Shown: piece by piece, positions 28,093-36,592 of the stretch
Layout of the letters: every line of letters begins with the position of its first letter
Numbering within the stretch: the first letter of the stretch is position 1
Notes under the pieces: generated by a model
Database searches by the model: none
Told to the model about the DNA's origin: nothing
The model's input: the letters and a program-made list of their open reading frames with translations, nothing else
Position numbers and translations under genes: made by a program
Source: JASLMY01 sp965226475
GTDB taxonomy: Bacteria; Pseudomonadota; Alphaproteobacteria; GCA-2731375
Reading direction: 5' to 3'
Length of the DNA: 64,000 nucleotides
NCBI GenBank assembly: GCA_965226475.1
Contig: CBDDDJ010000004.1
Coordinates: 1-64,000, forward strand

Positions 28093-28885
28093 GGCCGGGT
28101 CGAGTGCCGCTATTACGGCCGCGACTTCACCGCCGGGGAAATGGCGCTGTTGCGCGCGCTGATCGCTGTCGATCCGCGCCGGACTGTCGAGAGAGTTCTG
28201 CCGGCTCATCGGCGGGCTCAAGGACATGATGGCCAGGGTCACCATGCTGGCCATGCACCGCGACGGCCTCATCGTCCTGCCACCGCCCAGGGGGAGGCAG
28301 CACCGGCCGAAACCCATCGTCTTCGGGCCGGACACCGAGCCGCCGCTGCTTCCGGTCCCGACAACTCTGGACGAGGTCCGCCCGCTCGACCTGCGCCCCG
28401 TCGTGCGCGAGACCAGCGAGGGCAAGCTGTGGAATGAGTTCGTCGCCCGTTACCACTATCTCGGCTACAAGACCCTCGTCGGCGCCCAGATGCGCTACGC
28501 CGTCCACGACCGAAACGGCTGGCCCATCGCCATGCTCGGCTTCTCAACCGCCGCGTGGAAGCTCGCTCCGCGCGACAACTTCATCGGATGGACGCCGCGA
28601 CTGCGCGAGAAGAACCTCCCCCTTGTGGTCGACAACCCGAGGTTCCTCATCCTGCCCTGGATCGAGATCCCCAACCTCGGCTCGCACATCCTCGCCATCG
28701 TCCGCCGGTGCCTGCCTCTGGACTGGGCCGAGCGCTACAACACAACGCCCGTGCTCATCGAGACCTTCGTCGAGACGCCCCGCTACACCGGCGCCGTCTA
28801 CAGGGCCTCCGGATGGATCCATGTCGGCGCCACCAAAGGGCGCGGGCGCTACGATCGGGACAAGCTGTACGACAAACCCGGCAAG
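28087..28885 (+). pseudogene. DUF4338 (DruA-like) protein gene, frameshifted and 3'-truncated
   Basis: The start MTGRVECRYYGRDFTAGEMA (ATG 28087) leads to LLRALIAVDPRRT, then the frame shifts near 28185 and continues with REFCRLIGGLKDMMARVTML, RDGLIVLPPPRGR, WNEFVARYHYLGYKTLVGAQ, RFLILPWIEIPNLGSHILA and GRGRYDRDKLYDKP. This is the DUF4338 family, whose best-known member is DruA of the Druantia anti-phage system; other members accompany mobile DNA. The last 15-20 codons (expected to follow LYDKP) are replaced by repeat R2. No Druantia partner helicase is present, so defence function is not supported here. Confidence 0.75.
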
Positions 28886-29333
28886 CTCGCCGTCCCAGTA
28901 GATTGCGTCCTTGTCCTCGGCTTTCAGCTTCTCGACAATCCGCTTGGTCAGTTTGAGTGTGCTGCGCTTCGGCATCGCCTCTCCCGCGGAAAGCGTTCGT
29001 TCAAGGTGTGACGATGAAGGGGAAGTCGATGGCAAATCCGCGATCTGCCGGGCCGCGCCCGTCTTGGCTCAGCGCCATCATCCCCTCCATCACACCTTGA
29101 ACGAACGCTTTCCTCCCGCAGTCTCCATCAGCCCGAATGCCAGTCATCAAACCGCAATCGAGCGACATCAAGTTCGGGGCTATTTGAGACGATCCGTGGC
29201 GACGACGCAAGGGGCAGAAGGTAGGAAATGAAAGAAAAATACCAAGAACAACAGATAGTTATCGCAATCTAGTCGCCAACGGTCGGGGTATGTCGTAACT
29301 TGGGTGCGCTACATTCTCTCTCCGCCGTTAACA
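28883..29333. repeat. Repeat R2: second 451-bp hairpin-integrase unit
   Basis: Same layout and orientation as R1: integrase N-terminus on the minus strand (start at 28975, MPKRSTLKLTKRIVEKLKAE, running into DUF4338 DNA after GELAGF), a perfect 24-base hairpin just upstream of that start (28988-29011 and 29090-29113), non-coding DNA, and an end reading TGTTAACGGCGGAGAG on the minus strand. The end cuts into the DUF6508 gene. Confidence 0.75.
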
Positions 29334-29738
29334 CACGGCGCCGATTTCCGCGAGGCGTTCCAGGAGCCGGCGCACGTGGCCGTCTTCGATCATCGAAGAC
29401 GGCCATCCGCTGCAGAAGCGCTCGCCACGCACGACCAAGGTGAACATTCGCCGGATCTCGGGAAGCATCGCATCCTTCACCCCCTCCTCGTCCACAAGCA
29501 GCTTCTCCACCTCTTCGGGGTTGTAGCTGCCGACCATCCAGCATCCCTGGTTCTCGATCAGGTCGATGAAGCTCCGGACCGTTTCGTTGTACTCCGGCCA
29601 GGGCAGGGTCAATGCACCGTCTTCGGTCTCCGTAATCCATCGCACGACCGGCGGCGGCGCGCGCCCGCCGTAGAGTTTCGGCAGGAACTCGACCAGCACT
29701 TGGATATCCCGCATCGAAGGCTCGCGTTCCGTCGTCAT
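29328..29738 (-). pseudogene. DUF6508 protein gene, 3' end cut by repeat R2
   Basis: ATG 29738 follows GAGGGAAGGCG. The product MTTEREPSMRDIQVLVEFLP continues to WPEYNETVRSFIDLI and MFTLVVRGERFCSGWPSSMI, EDGHVRRLLERLAEI, which is the DUF6508 pattern (conserved VRGERFC-G and RLLERL). It stops two codons after entering R2. The family usually ends close to this point, so only a few residues may be missing. Function of DUF6508 is unknown. It follows the next gene by 64 bases, so the two were likely one transcription unit. Confidence 0.7.
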
Positions 29739-29802
29739 GTCGCCTTCCCTCGGCGGTAACTGGTCCAGCGACGACAGGCCCGTGTGCCCGGATCCCTCAG
29801 GT

Positions 29803-30168
29803 TCAAGCCCAATCGCCGGCACCTTCCCGCACCCGACGCGCCTTCCCAAGCCCAATCACATGCGGGGCCGCAATCGTCTCGTTGTCCGGAAGCGGCCCTT
29901 GCCCCGTCGCCCCGACCTGCTGGGCAACGCTCCTGAGTCCCCGCAGCCCGTCGCTGCCGGCCACGGCGTGTGCATCTCCGCCATAGTAGTCGAACCAGGG
30001 CAGGCCGCGGGCGGCGTAGTCCTGCGCCGTCGGCGGCTCGGTCGGCGGCCGCTCTCCGGTCACCGCCATCCATTGCACGGAGTTGAGCAACGAGACGAAG
30101 CAGCGACTGCCGTGCCGCTGGTCCCAGGCATCGAGCCCGTAGGGGTCGTCGTAGATCTCCTGCTCCAT
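29803..30168 (-). CDS. Unrecognised protein, probably N-terminally truncated
   Basis: The ORF reads MEQEIYDDPYGLDAWDQRHG, then FVSLLNSVQWMAVTGERPPT and GLPWFDYYGGDAHAVAGSDG. I cannot name a family. Upstream of the ATG the same frame continues for ten codons of coding-like sequence (GRFFIATDSR) before a TAA at about 30198, where IS-like DNA begins, so the natural start was probably further upstream and has been removed. The conserved aromatic and acidic spacing suggests a real protein. It precedes the DUF6508 gene. Confidence 0.5.
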   Translation of the reverse strand: MEQEIYDDPYGLDAWDQRHGSRCFVSLLNSVQWMAVTGERPPTEPPTAQDYAARGLPWFDYYGGDAHAVAGSDGLRGLRSVAQQVGATGQGPLPDNETIAAPHVIGLGKARRVREGAGDWA

Positions 30169-30278
30169 CCGACTGTCGGTGGCGATGAAAAACCGCCCTT
30201 AGATGGTGATTTCAGCGAGATCGGGCATCGTGGCGCTGTAGCTGCGTGGTTTGCAGGCGGGAGTTGGCTCGGCGCAGC

Positions 30279-30342
30279 GGTGGGTAAGTAGCCCGCCGCG
30301 GCGACCGCCAAGAGTCTGGCGGCGGCGGGCTGCTTATCCACC
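30279..30342. repeat. Long inverted repeat upstream of IS21 element 5 genes
   Basis: Arms GTGGGTAAGTAGCCCGCCGC and GCGGCGGGCTGCTTATCCAC pair at 18 of 20 positions around a 24-base loop. The hairpin lies in about 350 bases of non-coding DNA between 30200 and the Cys-rich gene. It may be a terminator or part of the element's end. The inner arm bears TTATCCAC, close to a DnaA box. Confidence 0.55.
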
Positions 30343-30574
30343 GCGGGCGGGCGTCTCGATTCCTGTTTTAGCTGGCTGGCGGCGGCGGTTCCGCGGACCT
30401 GACAAGGGGAGCCGCGGGTGTACACTCGGGCCGCTGAGAACGATGCGGCGCCGGCCCCGTTTGCTTGCTGGCAACGACCGGCACCGCACCCCCCGAGCCA
30501 TGCAAGGCACGGCCCATATGCGCAGTATCGTGCGGGTTTGGGCGTGGGTCCACCCCGTTCTCATCGGCTGCGCG

Positions 30575-31015
30575 ATGAAGAACACCGCCCGCCTGTTCAA
30601 CTGCGCCTCGTGCCATCAACAGGTGGTTCTCTGCCGGCACTGCGACCACGGCAACATCTACTGTTCACGGAGCTGCAGCGATCGGGTGCGCCGGCGATCG
30701 CAGCGCCATGCCGGGCAGCGCTACCAGAACAGCCGGCGGGGCCGTCACAAGCATGCTGAGCGCCAGCGGCGCTATCGCGAACGCCGGCGGCGCCGGACGC
30801 CGGTGAATCGGCGCCGCGGGCAGGAAGTGACGCATCACCCTTTGACCGCCGCGCGGCGGCGTCCTGTTGTGGCGCGGACGCCGGCAGGGCGTCCCGGAAC
30901 ACGGCCCTTCGGGCACGAGCGGCCCGCCAGGGTCTTCCGCTGCGATCGCCGCGGCCGGTTCTGCGGGCAGGCGGTCTATCCGGGGCTGCGCCCGACGGGA
31001 AAGGGGGTGAGATGA
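30575..31015 (+). CDS. Cys-rich, very basic accessory protein of IS21 element 5
   Basis: ATG 30575 gives MKNTARLFNCASCHQQVVLC, RHCDHGNIYCSRSCSDRVRR and then a strongly Arg-rich stretch (GQRYQNSRRGRHKHAERQRR). Cysteines are arranged C-x2-C-x6-C-x2-C and C-x3-C, suggesting one or two zinc sites. Its stop overlaps the istA start (GATGA at 31012-31015), so they are coupled. I know this arrangement as a recurring conserved hypothetical before istA in certain IS21 elements; a characterised role is not known to me. It is a candidate nucleic-acid binding accessory factor. Confidence 0.65.
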   Translation: MKNTARLFNCASCHQQVVLCRHCDHGNIYCSRSCSDRVRRRSQRHAGQRYQNSRRGRHKHAERQRRYRERRRRRTPVNRRRGQEVTHHPLTAARRRPVVARTPAGRPGTRPFGHERPARVFRCDRRGRFCGQAVYPGLRPTGKGVR

Positions 31016-31405
31016 CCATCGACAAGGAGACCCGCGCGGAGATCCTGCGCCTGTATCACGTCGAGAAGTGGACGGTCGGCACGATCGCACGCCAGCTCGG
31101 CGTGCATCGCTACACCGTCGAGCGCCTCCTCACCGCGGCCGGCGAGCCCCGGGACGCGAGGTCGCCCAGGCCGTCGATGATCGATCCATACGTGCCGTTC
31201 ATCGCCGAGACGCTGGCATCCTGGCCGACGCTGCCCGCCAGCCGCCTCTACCAGATGGTGCGCGAACGCGGCTATCCGGGCGGCGGCGACCACTTCCGTC
31301 ATCTGCTCAGCCACTTCAGGCCCAGGCCCGTGGCCGAGGCCTATCTGCGCCTCAAGACCCTTCCCGGCGAGCAGGCCCAGGTCGACTGGGGACACTTCGG
31401 CAAGG
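31012..31405 (+). pseudogene. istA: IstA N-terminus (IS21 element 5), cut off
   Basis: The frame starts MTIDKETRAEILRLYHVEKW, with a helix-turn-helix (TVGTIARQLGVHRYTVERLL), and reaches EQAQVDWGHFGKV, the first catalytic Asp of the integrase. There the tip of IS21 element 3 (TGTCAAACGGCTTTCAATAT, 31406-31425) begins, directly followed by IS1595 copy A. About 130 of an expected 400-500 residues remain; the rest of the element is not seen. Confidence 0.8.
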
Positions 31406-31425
31406 TGTCAAACGGCTTTCAATAT

Positions 31426-32450
31426 GGCTCAATTTGTGAAATGTATGCGTCACCTTGTTACGGCGGCGGCGAGGCAGGCTCGGTCATTGGCGCCGGGGGC
31501 GAGGCCGACGAGGTGGAACCAGCTCAGGTAGTTGTCCAGATAGCGGGTGGCGATGCCGCGGCGGGGACGCAGGAAGTCCTTCAACCGGCTGTGGCGGCTG
31601 TTCACCGTCTGCACATGCAGATCGCCCCGAACCCGTTCCCCCATCGAGCGGTTGAGTGCTTCGTGGCTCACCCCGAGCGCGGCGGCGCAAGGTGGATAGC
31701 TCGCGCCACCGTCGGAGACCAGCAGGGCGTCCTTCGCGACCACCGGGTCGAGAGCAGCCGTGAGCGCCGCCGCGTCGACCCTGGGCAGCACCGCGCTCAC
31801 CGTCGTCCCGCTCCGGTCCGCCGCCATGAGAACCGGCACCTGCTCGCGCGAGAGGCCGCGCTTCTTCGCCTTGCCGCCCCGCCGCCGTGCCTTGCGTCCC
31901 AGCCCGCGCGCGCCCTTCCGGCTCTCCAGGACGTAGGTCTCGTCCGCTTCCACGATCCCCTTGAGCACCTCCGAATCGCTCCGCGCCGCCGCCAGAAACC
32001 GGTGACGCCAGCGGAACGCCGTGCTCACCGCCACGTCGCAGCGCGCCGCCGAGGCCTTCACCGTCTCCCCCTCCGCCAGCGACGCCCCGAACGACAGCCA
32101 GCGTTCCTTGTGGTGCAGGCCCGACAGCGGCGTACCGGTCAGCGCGTTGAAGGTCCTGCCGCAGCCCTTGCACTGGTAGCGCCGCAGACCCCGCGCCATA
32201 CCGCGCGAAACCGCCCCTTCGCTCGCGCAGTGCGGACAGCGCCGGGCCTCGTCCACACCAAGCTCGATCGCGGCCTTCGATGCCTCGCCTTCGCTCCGGC
32301 CCGACAGCACCGCGAGCGCCTCGTGCCGCTGCACGCGCGTCAGCCCGCGCGCCGCCGAAAGCCACACCCGGAAACCCTTGCCGTCCATGACCCAACCTCC
32401 TGACGTTCCGGGCATTCTATCACAAATGCATACGTTTCACGAATTGAGCC
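31426..32450. mobile_element. IS1595-type element, copy A (recombined flanks)
   Basis: The full 1,025-bp element is present on the minus strand, but its flanking octamers differ (TTCAATAT at 31418-31425, TAAATGAA at 32451-32458). The left octamer is the reverse complement of the flank of copy C1, which indicates recombination between the two copies. Confidence 0.93.
31450..32388 (-). CDS. IS1595-family transposase (copy A)
   Basis: The 312-residue product is practically identical to the copy E protein, with zinc ribbon (CPHC/CKGC) and the DETYVLES and VSDGGASYP blocks intact. It starts MDGKGFRVWL, as copy E does, while copies B, D, F and G have MDGKGFQVWL. A and E thus share a subtype. Confidence 0.92.
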   Translation of the reverse strand: MDGKGFRVWLSAARGLTRVQRHEALAVLSGRSEGEASKAAIELGVDEARRCPHCASEGAVSRGMARGLRRYQCKGCGRTFNALTGTPLSGLHHKERWLSFGASLAEGETVKASAARCDVAVSTAFRWRHRFLAAARSDSEVLKGIVEADETYVLESRKGARGLGRKARRRGGKAKKRGLSREQVPVLMAADRSGTTVSAVLPRVDAAALTAALDPVVAKDALLVSDGGASYPPCAAALGVSHEALNRSMGERVRGDLHVQTVNSRHSRLKDFLRPRRGIATRYLDNYLSWFHLVGLAPGANDRACLAAAVTR

Positions 32451-32983
32451 TAAATGAAAGAGCCCCTCCAGACGTGGTCGGTCGGACCGTCGAGCAGCGT
32501 TCCCTCGTCCCAGAAGACGATCTCGCCGATTTTCACATTGTAGCATTCGCAGCAGAGGTCGTAGCGATTGAACGGCAAGAGGTGCGCCGGCCAGGGCTGA
32601 CCGCCTTCGCCCGGCGGCTTCGCGCCGAGCTCCTCATGGTACGAGACCAGTTCGTCGAGCGGGATGAGGCCGCTGCCGGATCCAAAGCCGCCATTTGCGA
32701 TCGCGTTGTATAGGTGTTTGAGGTCGCCGGGCAAAGGAGAGCCGAGACGCTTTTCGGCGCTGGCAATGTCTTTCGGCGAGGCGGGCGCCGCAAGCGGCGG
32801 CGGCTCGGGCTCGGGCTTCGGATCGTGTTTGAGTCCGCGCGCCCCGGCGACAGCTCCGAAGGGCGTTCCCATGGTGATAATGTTGGCGTCGGCCAGCAGC
32901 GTTTCCCGGTCCGGCGCGTCCTCGCGGGTCTTCGGATCGACGGCGCGGGCGGACCGCCGGTCAATCAGGTCTGCAGCGAGCAT
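32451..32983 (-). pseudogene. SMI1/KNR4 (SUKH)-family gene, 3' end cut by IS1595 copy A
   Basis: ATG 32983 follows GGGAGG. The protein MLAADLIDRRSARAVDPKTR has a linker rich in Pro/Glu and then a SUKH domain: IASAEKRLGSPLPGDLKHLY, GLIPLDELVSYHEELG, LLPFNRYDLCCECYNVK, IVFWDEGTLLDGP. The last residues before the IS are WRGSF. SUKH proteins are often immunity proteins of toxin systems, but they occur alone too; no toxin gene is visible. The C-terminus is lost. Confidence 0.7.
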
Positions 32984-33099
32984 AAGACGAGCCTCCCGCT
33001 GGAGTCTTAATCCCGACGAGGTCAACGTCGCGTCAAGAAACCGACGTTTCGCTGTTTTAGGCTCGTAGAATCGCAACGCGACGCGGTCAATAAAAAAAA

Positions 33100-34124
33100 G
33101 GCTCAATTTGTGAAATGTATGCATCACCTTGTTACGGCGGCGGCGAGGCAGGCTCGGTCATTGGCGCCGGGGGCGAGGCCGACGAGGTGGAACCAGCTCA
33201 GGTAGTTGTCCAGATAGCGGGTGGCGATGCCGCGGCGGGGACGCAGCAAGTCCTTCAACCGGCTGTGGCGGCTGTTCACCGTCTGCACATGCAGATCGCC
33301 CCGAACCCGTTCCCCCATCGAGCGGTTGAGTGCTTCGTGGCTCACCCCGAGCGCGGCGGCGCAAGGTGGATAGCTCGCGCCACCGTCGGAGACCAGCAGG
33401 GCGTCCTTCGCGACCACCGGGTCGAGAGCAGCCGTGAGCGCCGCCGCGTCGACCCTGGGCAGCACCGCGCTCACCGTCGGCCCGCTCCGGTCCGCCGCCA
33501 TGAGAACCGGCACCTGCTCGCGCGAGAGGCCGCGCTTCTTCGCCTTGCCGCCCCGCCGCCGTGCCTTGCGTCCCAGCCCGCGCGCGCCCTTCCGGCTCTC
33601 CAGGACGTAGGTCTCGTCCGCTTCCACGATCCCCTTGAGCACCTCCGAATCGCTCCGCGCCGCCGCCAGAAACCGGTGACGCCAGCGGAACGCCGTGCTC
33701 ACCGCCACGTCGCAGCGCGCCGCCGAGGCCTTCACCGTCTCCCCCTCCGCCAGCGACGCCCCGAACGACAGCCAGCGTTCCTTGTGGTGCAGGCCCGACA
33801 GCGGCGTACCGGTCAGCGCGTTGAAGGTCCTGCCGCAGCCCTTGCACTGGTAGCGCCGCAGACCCCGCGCCATACCGCGCGAAACCGCCCCTTCGCTCGC
33901 GCAGTGCGGACAGCGCCGGGCCTCGTCCACACCAAGCTCGATCGCGGCCTTCGATGCCTCGCCTTCGCTCCGGCCCGACAGCACCGCGAGCGCCTCGTGC
34001 CGCTGCACGCGCGTCAGCCCGCGCGCCGCCGAAAGCCACACCTGGAAACCCTTGCCGTCCATGACCCAACCTCCTGACGTTCCGAGCATTCTATCACAAA
34101 TGCATACGTTTTACGAATTGAGCC
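33100..34124. mobile_element. IS1595-type element, copy B
   Basis: Complete 1,025-bp copy on the minus strand, upstream of the SMI1/KNR4 gene. Flanking octamers AAAAAAAA (left) and ATAAAAAA (right) differ at one position, so this is probably a simple insertion whose duplication has mutated. Confidence 0.93.
33124..34062 (-). CDS. IS1595-family transposase (copy B)
   Basis: 312 residues, full length, start MDGKGFQVWL after AGGAGG. One substitution relative to the others is visible in the stretch MAADRSGPTVSAVLPRVDAA (Pro for Thr). All cysteine and DDE-domain motifs are kept. Confidence 0.92.
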   Translation of the reverse strand: MDGKGFQVWLSAARGLTRVQRHEALAVLSGRSEGEASKAAIELGVDEARRCPHCASEGAVSRGMARGLRRYQCKGCGRTFNALTGTPLSGLHHKERWLSFGASLAEGETVKASAARCDVAVSTAFRWRHRFLAAARSDSEVLKGIVEADETYVLESRKGARGLGRKARRRGGKAKKRGLSREQVPVLMAADRSGPTVSAVLPRVDAAALTAALDPVVAKDALLVSDGGASYPPCAAALGVSHEALNRSMGERVRGDLHVQTVNSRHSRLKDLLRPRRGIATRYLDNYLSWFHLVGLAPGANDRACLAAAVTR

Positions 34125-34326
34125 ATAAAAAAAGGCACACGCCAGCGGCGGCGTGCGGCGAATTCCAGCCGTCCTCCGCCAGACCAATCGATGTCCGGCA
34201 TGGGCCCATGGGTGGCGTGACGGGGCTTTCGCCGCACGCCCGACGAGGCGTCGCTCCACGGCCGGCACCGGATGTGCCGCCCGTGTCGCCCAACCTCCCG
34301 GGCGACGTCGAGAGATGTTCAGCCGC
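34125..34326. other. Non-coding gap downstream of amidase
   Basis: No gene is visible. It starts with an A-rich tract, then a small hairpin CACGCCAGCGGCGGCGTG (34137-34154), possibly a terminator for transcripts arriving from the right; the tract TAAAAAAA beside it reads as a T-run on the minus strand. Confidence 0.4.
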
Positions 34327-35766
34327 TCAGGCCGCCACGCCGGCCCAGGCGAGGTCGGGGCGCCGCGCGTGCCACTCGGTGGCGCGCTCGTAGGCGAGGC
34401 CGACGCGCAGCACCATGTCCTCGGCCCGGGCCTTGCCGCTGATCATCAGGCCGATCGGCAGGCCGGCGGCCGTGAAGCCGCAGGGCACCGAGAGGGCGCA
34501 GATCCCCAGCAGGTTGGCGACGCAGGTGTTGCGGGCGTAGGCCGCGTTCCACTCCTTGTAGCTCTCCTCGGAGGCATCGACGACCGAGAGCGGCGCGGAC
34601 GGGCGCATGGTTGAGGGCGCCAGCACGGCGTCGATGTCCCGGAGCGTGTTGGCTGCGCTCTCGCCCAGGCGCTTGCAGGCCTCGATCGCCCTCAGATATT
34701 CGACCGCCGAGGCGTCGTTGCCCTCGGCCAGGCGGAACAGCAGGGCCGGGTCGTAGCCTTCCATGTCCAGCCCCAGGGTTTCCTTGTGGGCGTGTGCCGC
34801 CTCGACACTGCTGATCAGGAGCCGCGGGTTGGCGTCGAGCGATTGCGCCGCCTCCTCGAAGGGGATGCTGGTCACCTGGGCGCCGAGGCCGGCGAGCACG
34901 TCGGCCGCCGCGCGCGCCGCCGCCGTCACCTCGGGATCGGCATCGTCCCAGAAGACGCTTTCGGCGACCGCGATGCGCAAGCCCCGGACGCCGCCCCCGA
35001 GCCCGCTCAATACGTCCTGGCCGACCGCCGAAACGGTCGACCTGTCGAGCGGGTCGGCGCCGTGCATCGCCTGATAGACCAGCGCCGCGTCCTCCACCGT
35101 GCGGGTGAGCGGGCCGACCGAATCGAGTGTCGCGCTCAACGGGAAGACGCCGGCGCGGCTCACCTGGCCGATCGTGGTCTTGAGCCCGACCGTGCCGCAG
35201 AGCGAGGCCGGAATGCGGACCGAGCCGCCGGTATCGGTGCCGAGCGCCATCGGCACCAGCCCCGCCGCCACCGCGACGGCCGAGCCGTTGGACGAGCCGC
35301 CCGGCACGTGATGCTCCGCCGCCCAAGGGTTATGCGGCGTGCCGTGGTGATGGTTGATGCCGGGCGCCCCCATGGCGAACTGCACCGTCTGGGTCTTGCC
35401 CAGGAGCACCATGCCCGAACGGCCCAAGAGGCGGACCACGGTCGCGTCCGCCTCGGCCACGTTGTTGTCGAGCCGGGGAGAGCCCGCCGTGGTCACCAGG
35501 CCGTTCACGTCGATGATGTCTTTGGCCGCATAGGGAATGCCGTGCAGGGGCCCCGCATCCTGGCCGGCGCGAAGCGCCAGTTCCGCGGCCTCCGCCGCCG
35601 CCAAGGCTCGTTCGCGCGGCACCAGGCGGAAACTGTCGAGCCCGCCATCCAGTGCCTCGACCCGGTCCAGCTGGTGGCGCATCAGGTCCACCGGCGACAG
35701 CTCGCCGTCGTGGATTTGCCGCGAGAGGCTGGCAATGGATTGCCAGTGCAGGGGGGTGTCGGACAT
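34327..35766 (-). CDS. Amidase signature-family hydrolase
   Basis: Counting from ATG 35766 (MSDTPLHWQSIASLSRQIHD, 479 residues; an ATG at 35781 is also in frame), the Ser-cisSer-Lys triad is Lys82 (GIPYAAKDIID), Ser158 (VPGGSSNGSAVAVAAG) and Ser182 (GTDTGGSVRIPASLCGT). The 24-residue spacing between the serines is the norm. Members cut amides such as allophanate, carbamoyl or aryl amides; the substrate cannot be told from sequence. The gene probably formed an operon with the SDR gene at 38268-39125, now separated by IS630 element 2, which inserted 33 bases before the start and may block expression. Confidence 0.85.
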   Translation of the reverse strand: MSDTPLHWQSIASLSRQIHDGELSPVDLMRHQLDRVEALDGGLDSFRLVPRERALAAAEAAELALRAGQDAGPLHGIPYAAKDIIDVNGLVTTAGSPRLDNNVAEADATVVRLLGRSGMVLLGKTQTVQFAMGAPGINHHHGTPHNPWAAEHHVPGGSSNGSAVAVAAGLVPMALGTDTGGSVRIPASLCGTVGLKTTIGQVSRAGVFPLSATLDSVGPLTRTVEDAALVYQAMHGADPLDRSTVSAVGQDVLSGLGGGVRGLRIAVAESVFWDDADPEVTAAARAAADVLAGLGAQVTSIPFEEAAQSLDANPRLLISSVEAAHAHKETLGLDMEGYDPALLFRLAEGNDASAVEYLRAIEACKRLGESAANTLRDIDAVLAPSTMRPSAPLSVVDASEESYKEWNAAYARNTCVANLLGICALSVPCGFTAAGLPIGLMISGKARAEDMVLRVGLAYERATEWHARRPDLAWAGVAA

Positions 35767-36592
35767 GTTGCTGTCTCCCATTTCTAGTGGATTAACTAGT
35801 GCAGGTCAGCGGAAATGGCGACGCCATTTCTCAAGCTACCAATGGTTTGCCTTGATAAGTCCATCGAAAGGGTTTTGCCAGGGTTCGGTTGAAATATTCG
35901 ATGAAGGCTTCGATCCTCGCCTTGAGCTCCTCGGTCGAGCGGAAGTTGCCGCGACGGATGACCTTGCGGACCAGGATCGAGAACCAGATCTCGATCTGAT
36001 TGAGCCATGACGCGTGGCGCGGCGTGAAGTGGAAACGGATGCGATGGCCGGTGTCGCGCAGGAAGGCCTCGCGCGTCGCCATCGAGCGCAGCACGCCGCT
36101 TTTGCCCTTCTCCCCGAGATCGCCGTCGAGGCCACTGTGATCGGCAACCCATCTGACCACGCTTTCGGAAAGGTGGATGTTCAGGTTGTCGGTGACGATG
36201 TCCCATTCGGTCTCGTCCGCCGCGCCGGCGATCAGCCGATCGAGGAAGCGGGCGAAGTCGTCTTCGGTGCGTCTCGCCCCGATGATACCGCACACTTGGC
36301 CGGTGGCGACATCGAAACCGGCGATCAGGGTCTGGGTACCATGGCGGATGTACTCGTATTCCCGTCGTTCGACCAGGCCCGGCTTGAGCGCCAGCGCCGG
36401 GGCTGCGCGCTCGAGCGCCTGGATGCCGGTCATCTCGTCGACCGAGACGGTGCGAACCCCGTCGTCCGCTCGTTGTCGCGCACCGGCGTAGGTCGCGCAG
36501 ATGTCGGCGCACTTGTCATCGAACCGCTCATCCGGCTTGGACGTCAGCCAATACCGGATGCGATGCGGCTTCAACGCCGACTCTTTTAAAAA

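Noticed and set aside
28087..28885. Druantia anti-phage system
   Set aside because: Only a damaged DUF4338 gene is present; the large helicase DruE and other partners are missing.
29300..29333. R1/R2 as degraded IS21 elements
   Set aside because: The tip resembles IS21 ends, but no istA/istB trace exists inside and an integrase start is present instead; kept as a separate repeat type.
12344..31425. Simple insertion of IS21 element 3 into istA of element 5
   Set aside because: The right tip does abut that istA, but the left flank is IS3 element 1 and no matching duplication is found, so at least one more rearrangement is required.
32451..32983. Toxin-immunity module based on SMI1/KNR4
   Set aside because: No toxin, Rhs or LXG gene lies nearby, and the immunity-like gene is truncated and enclosed by IS copies.
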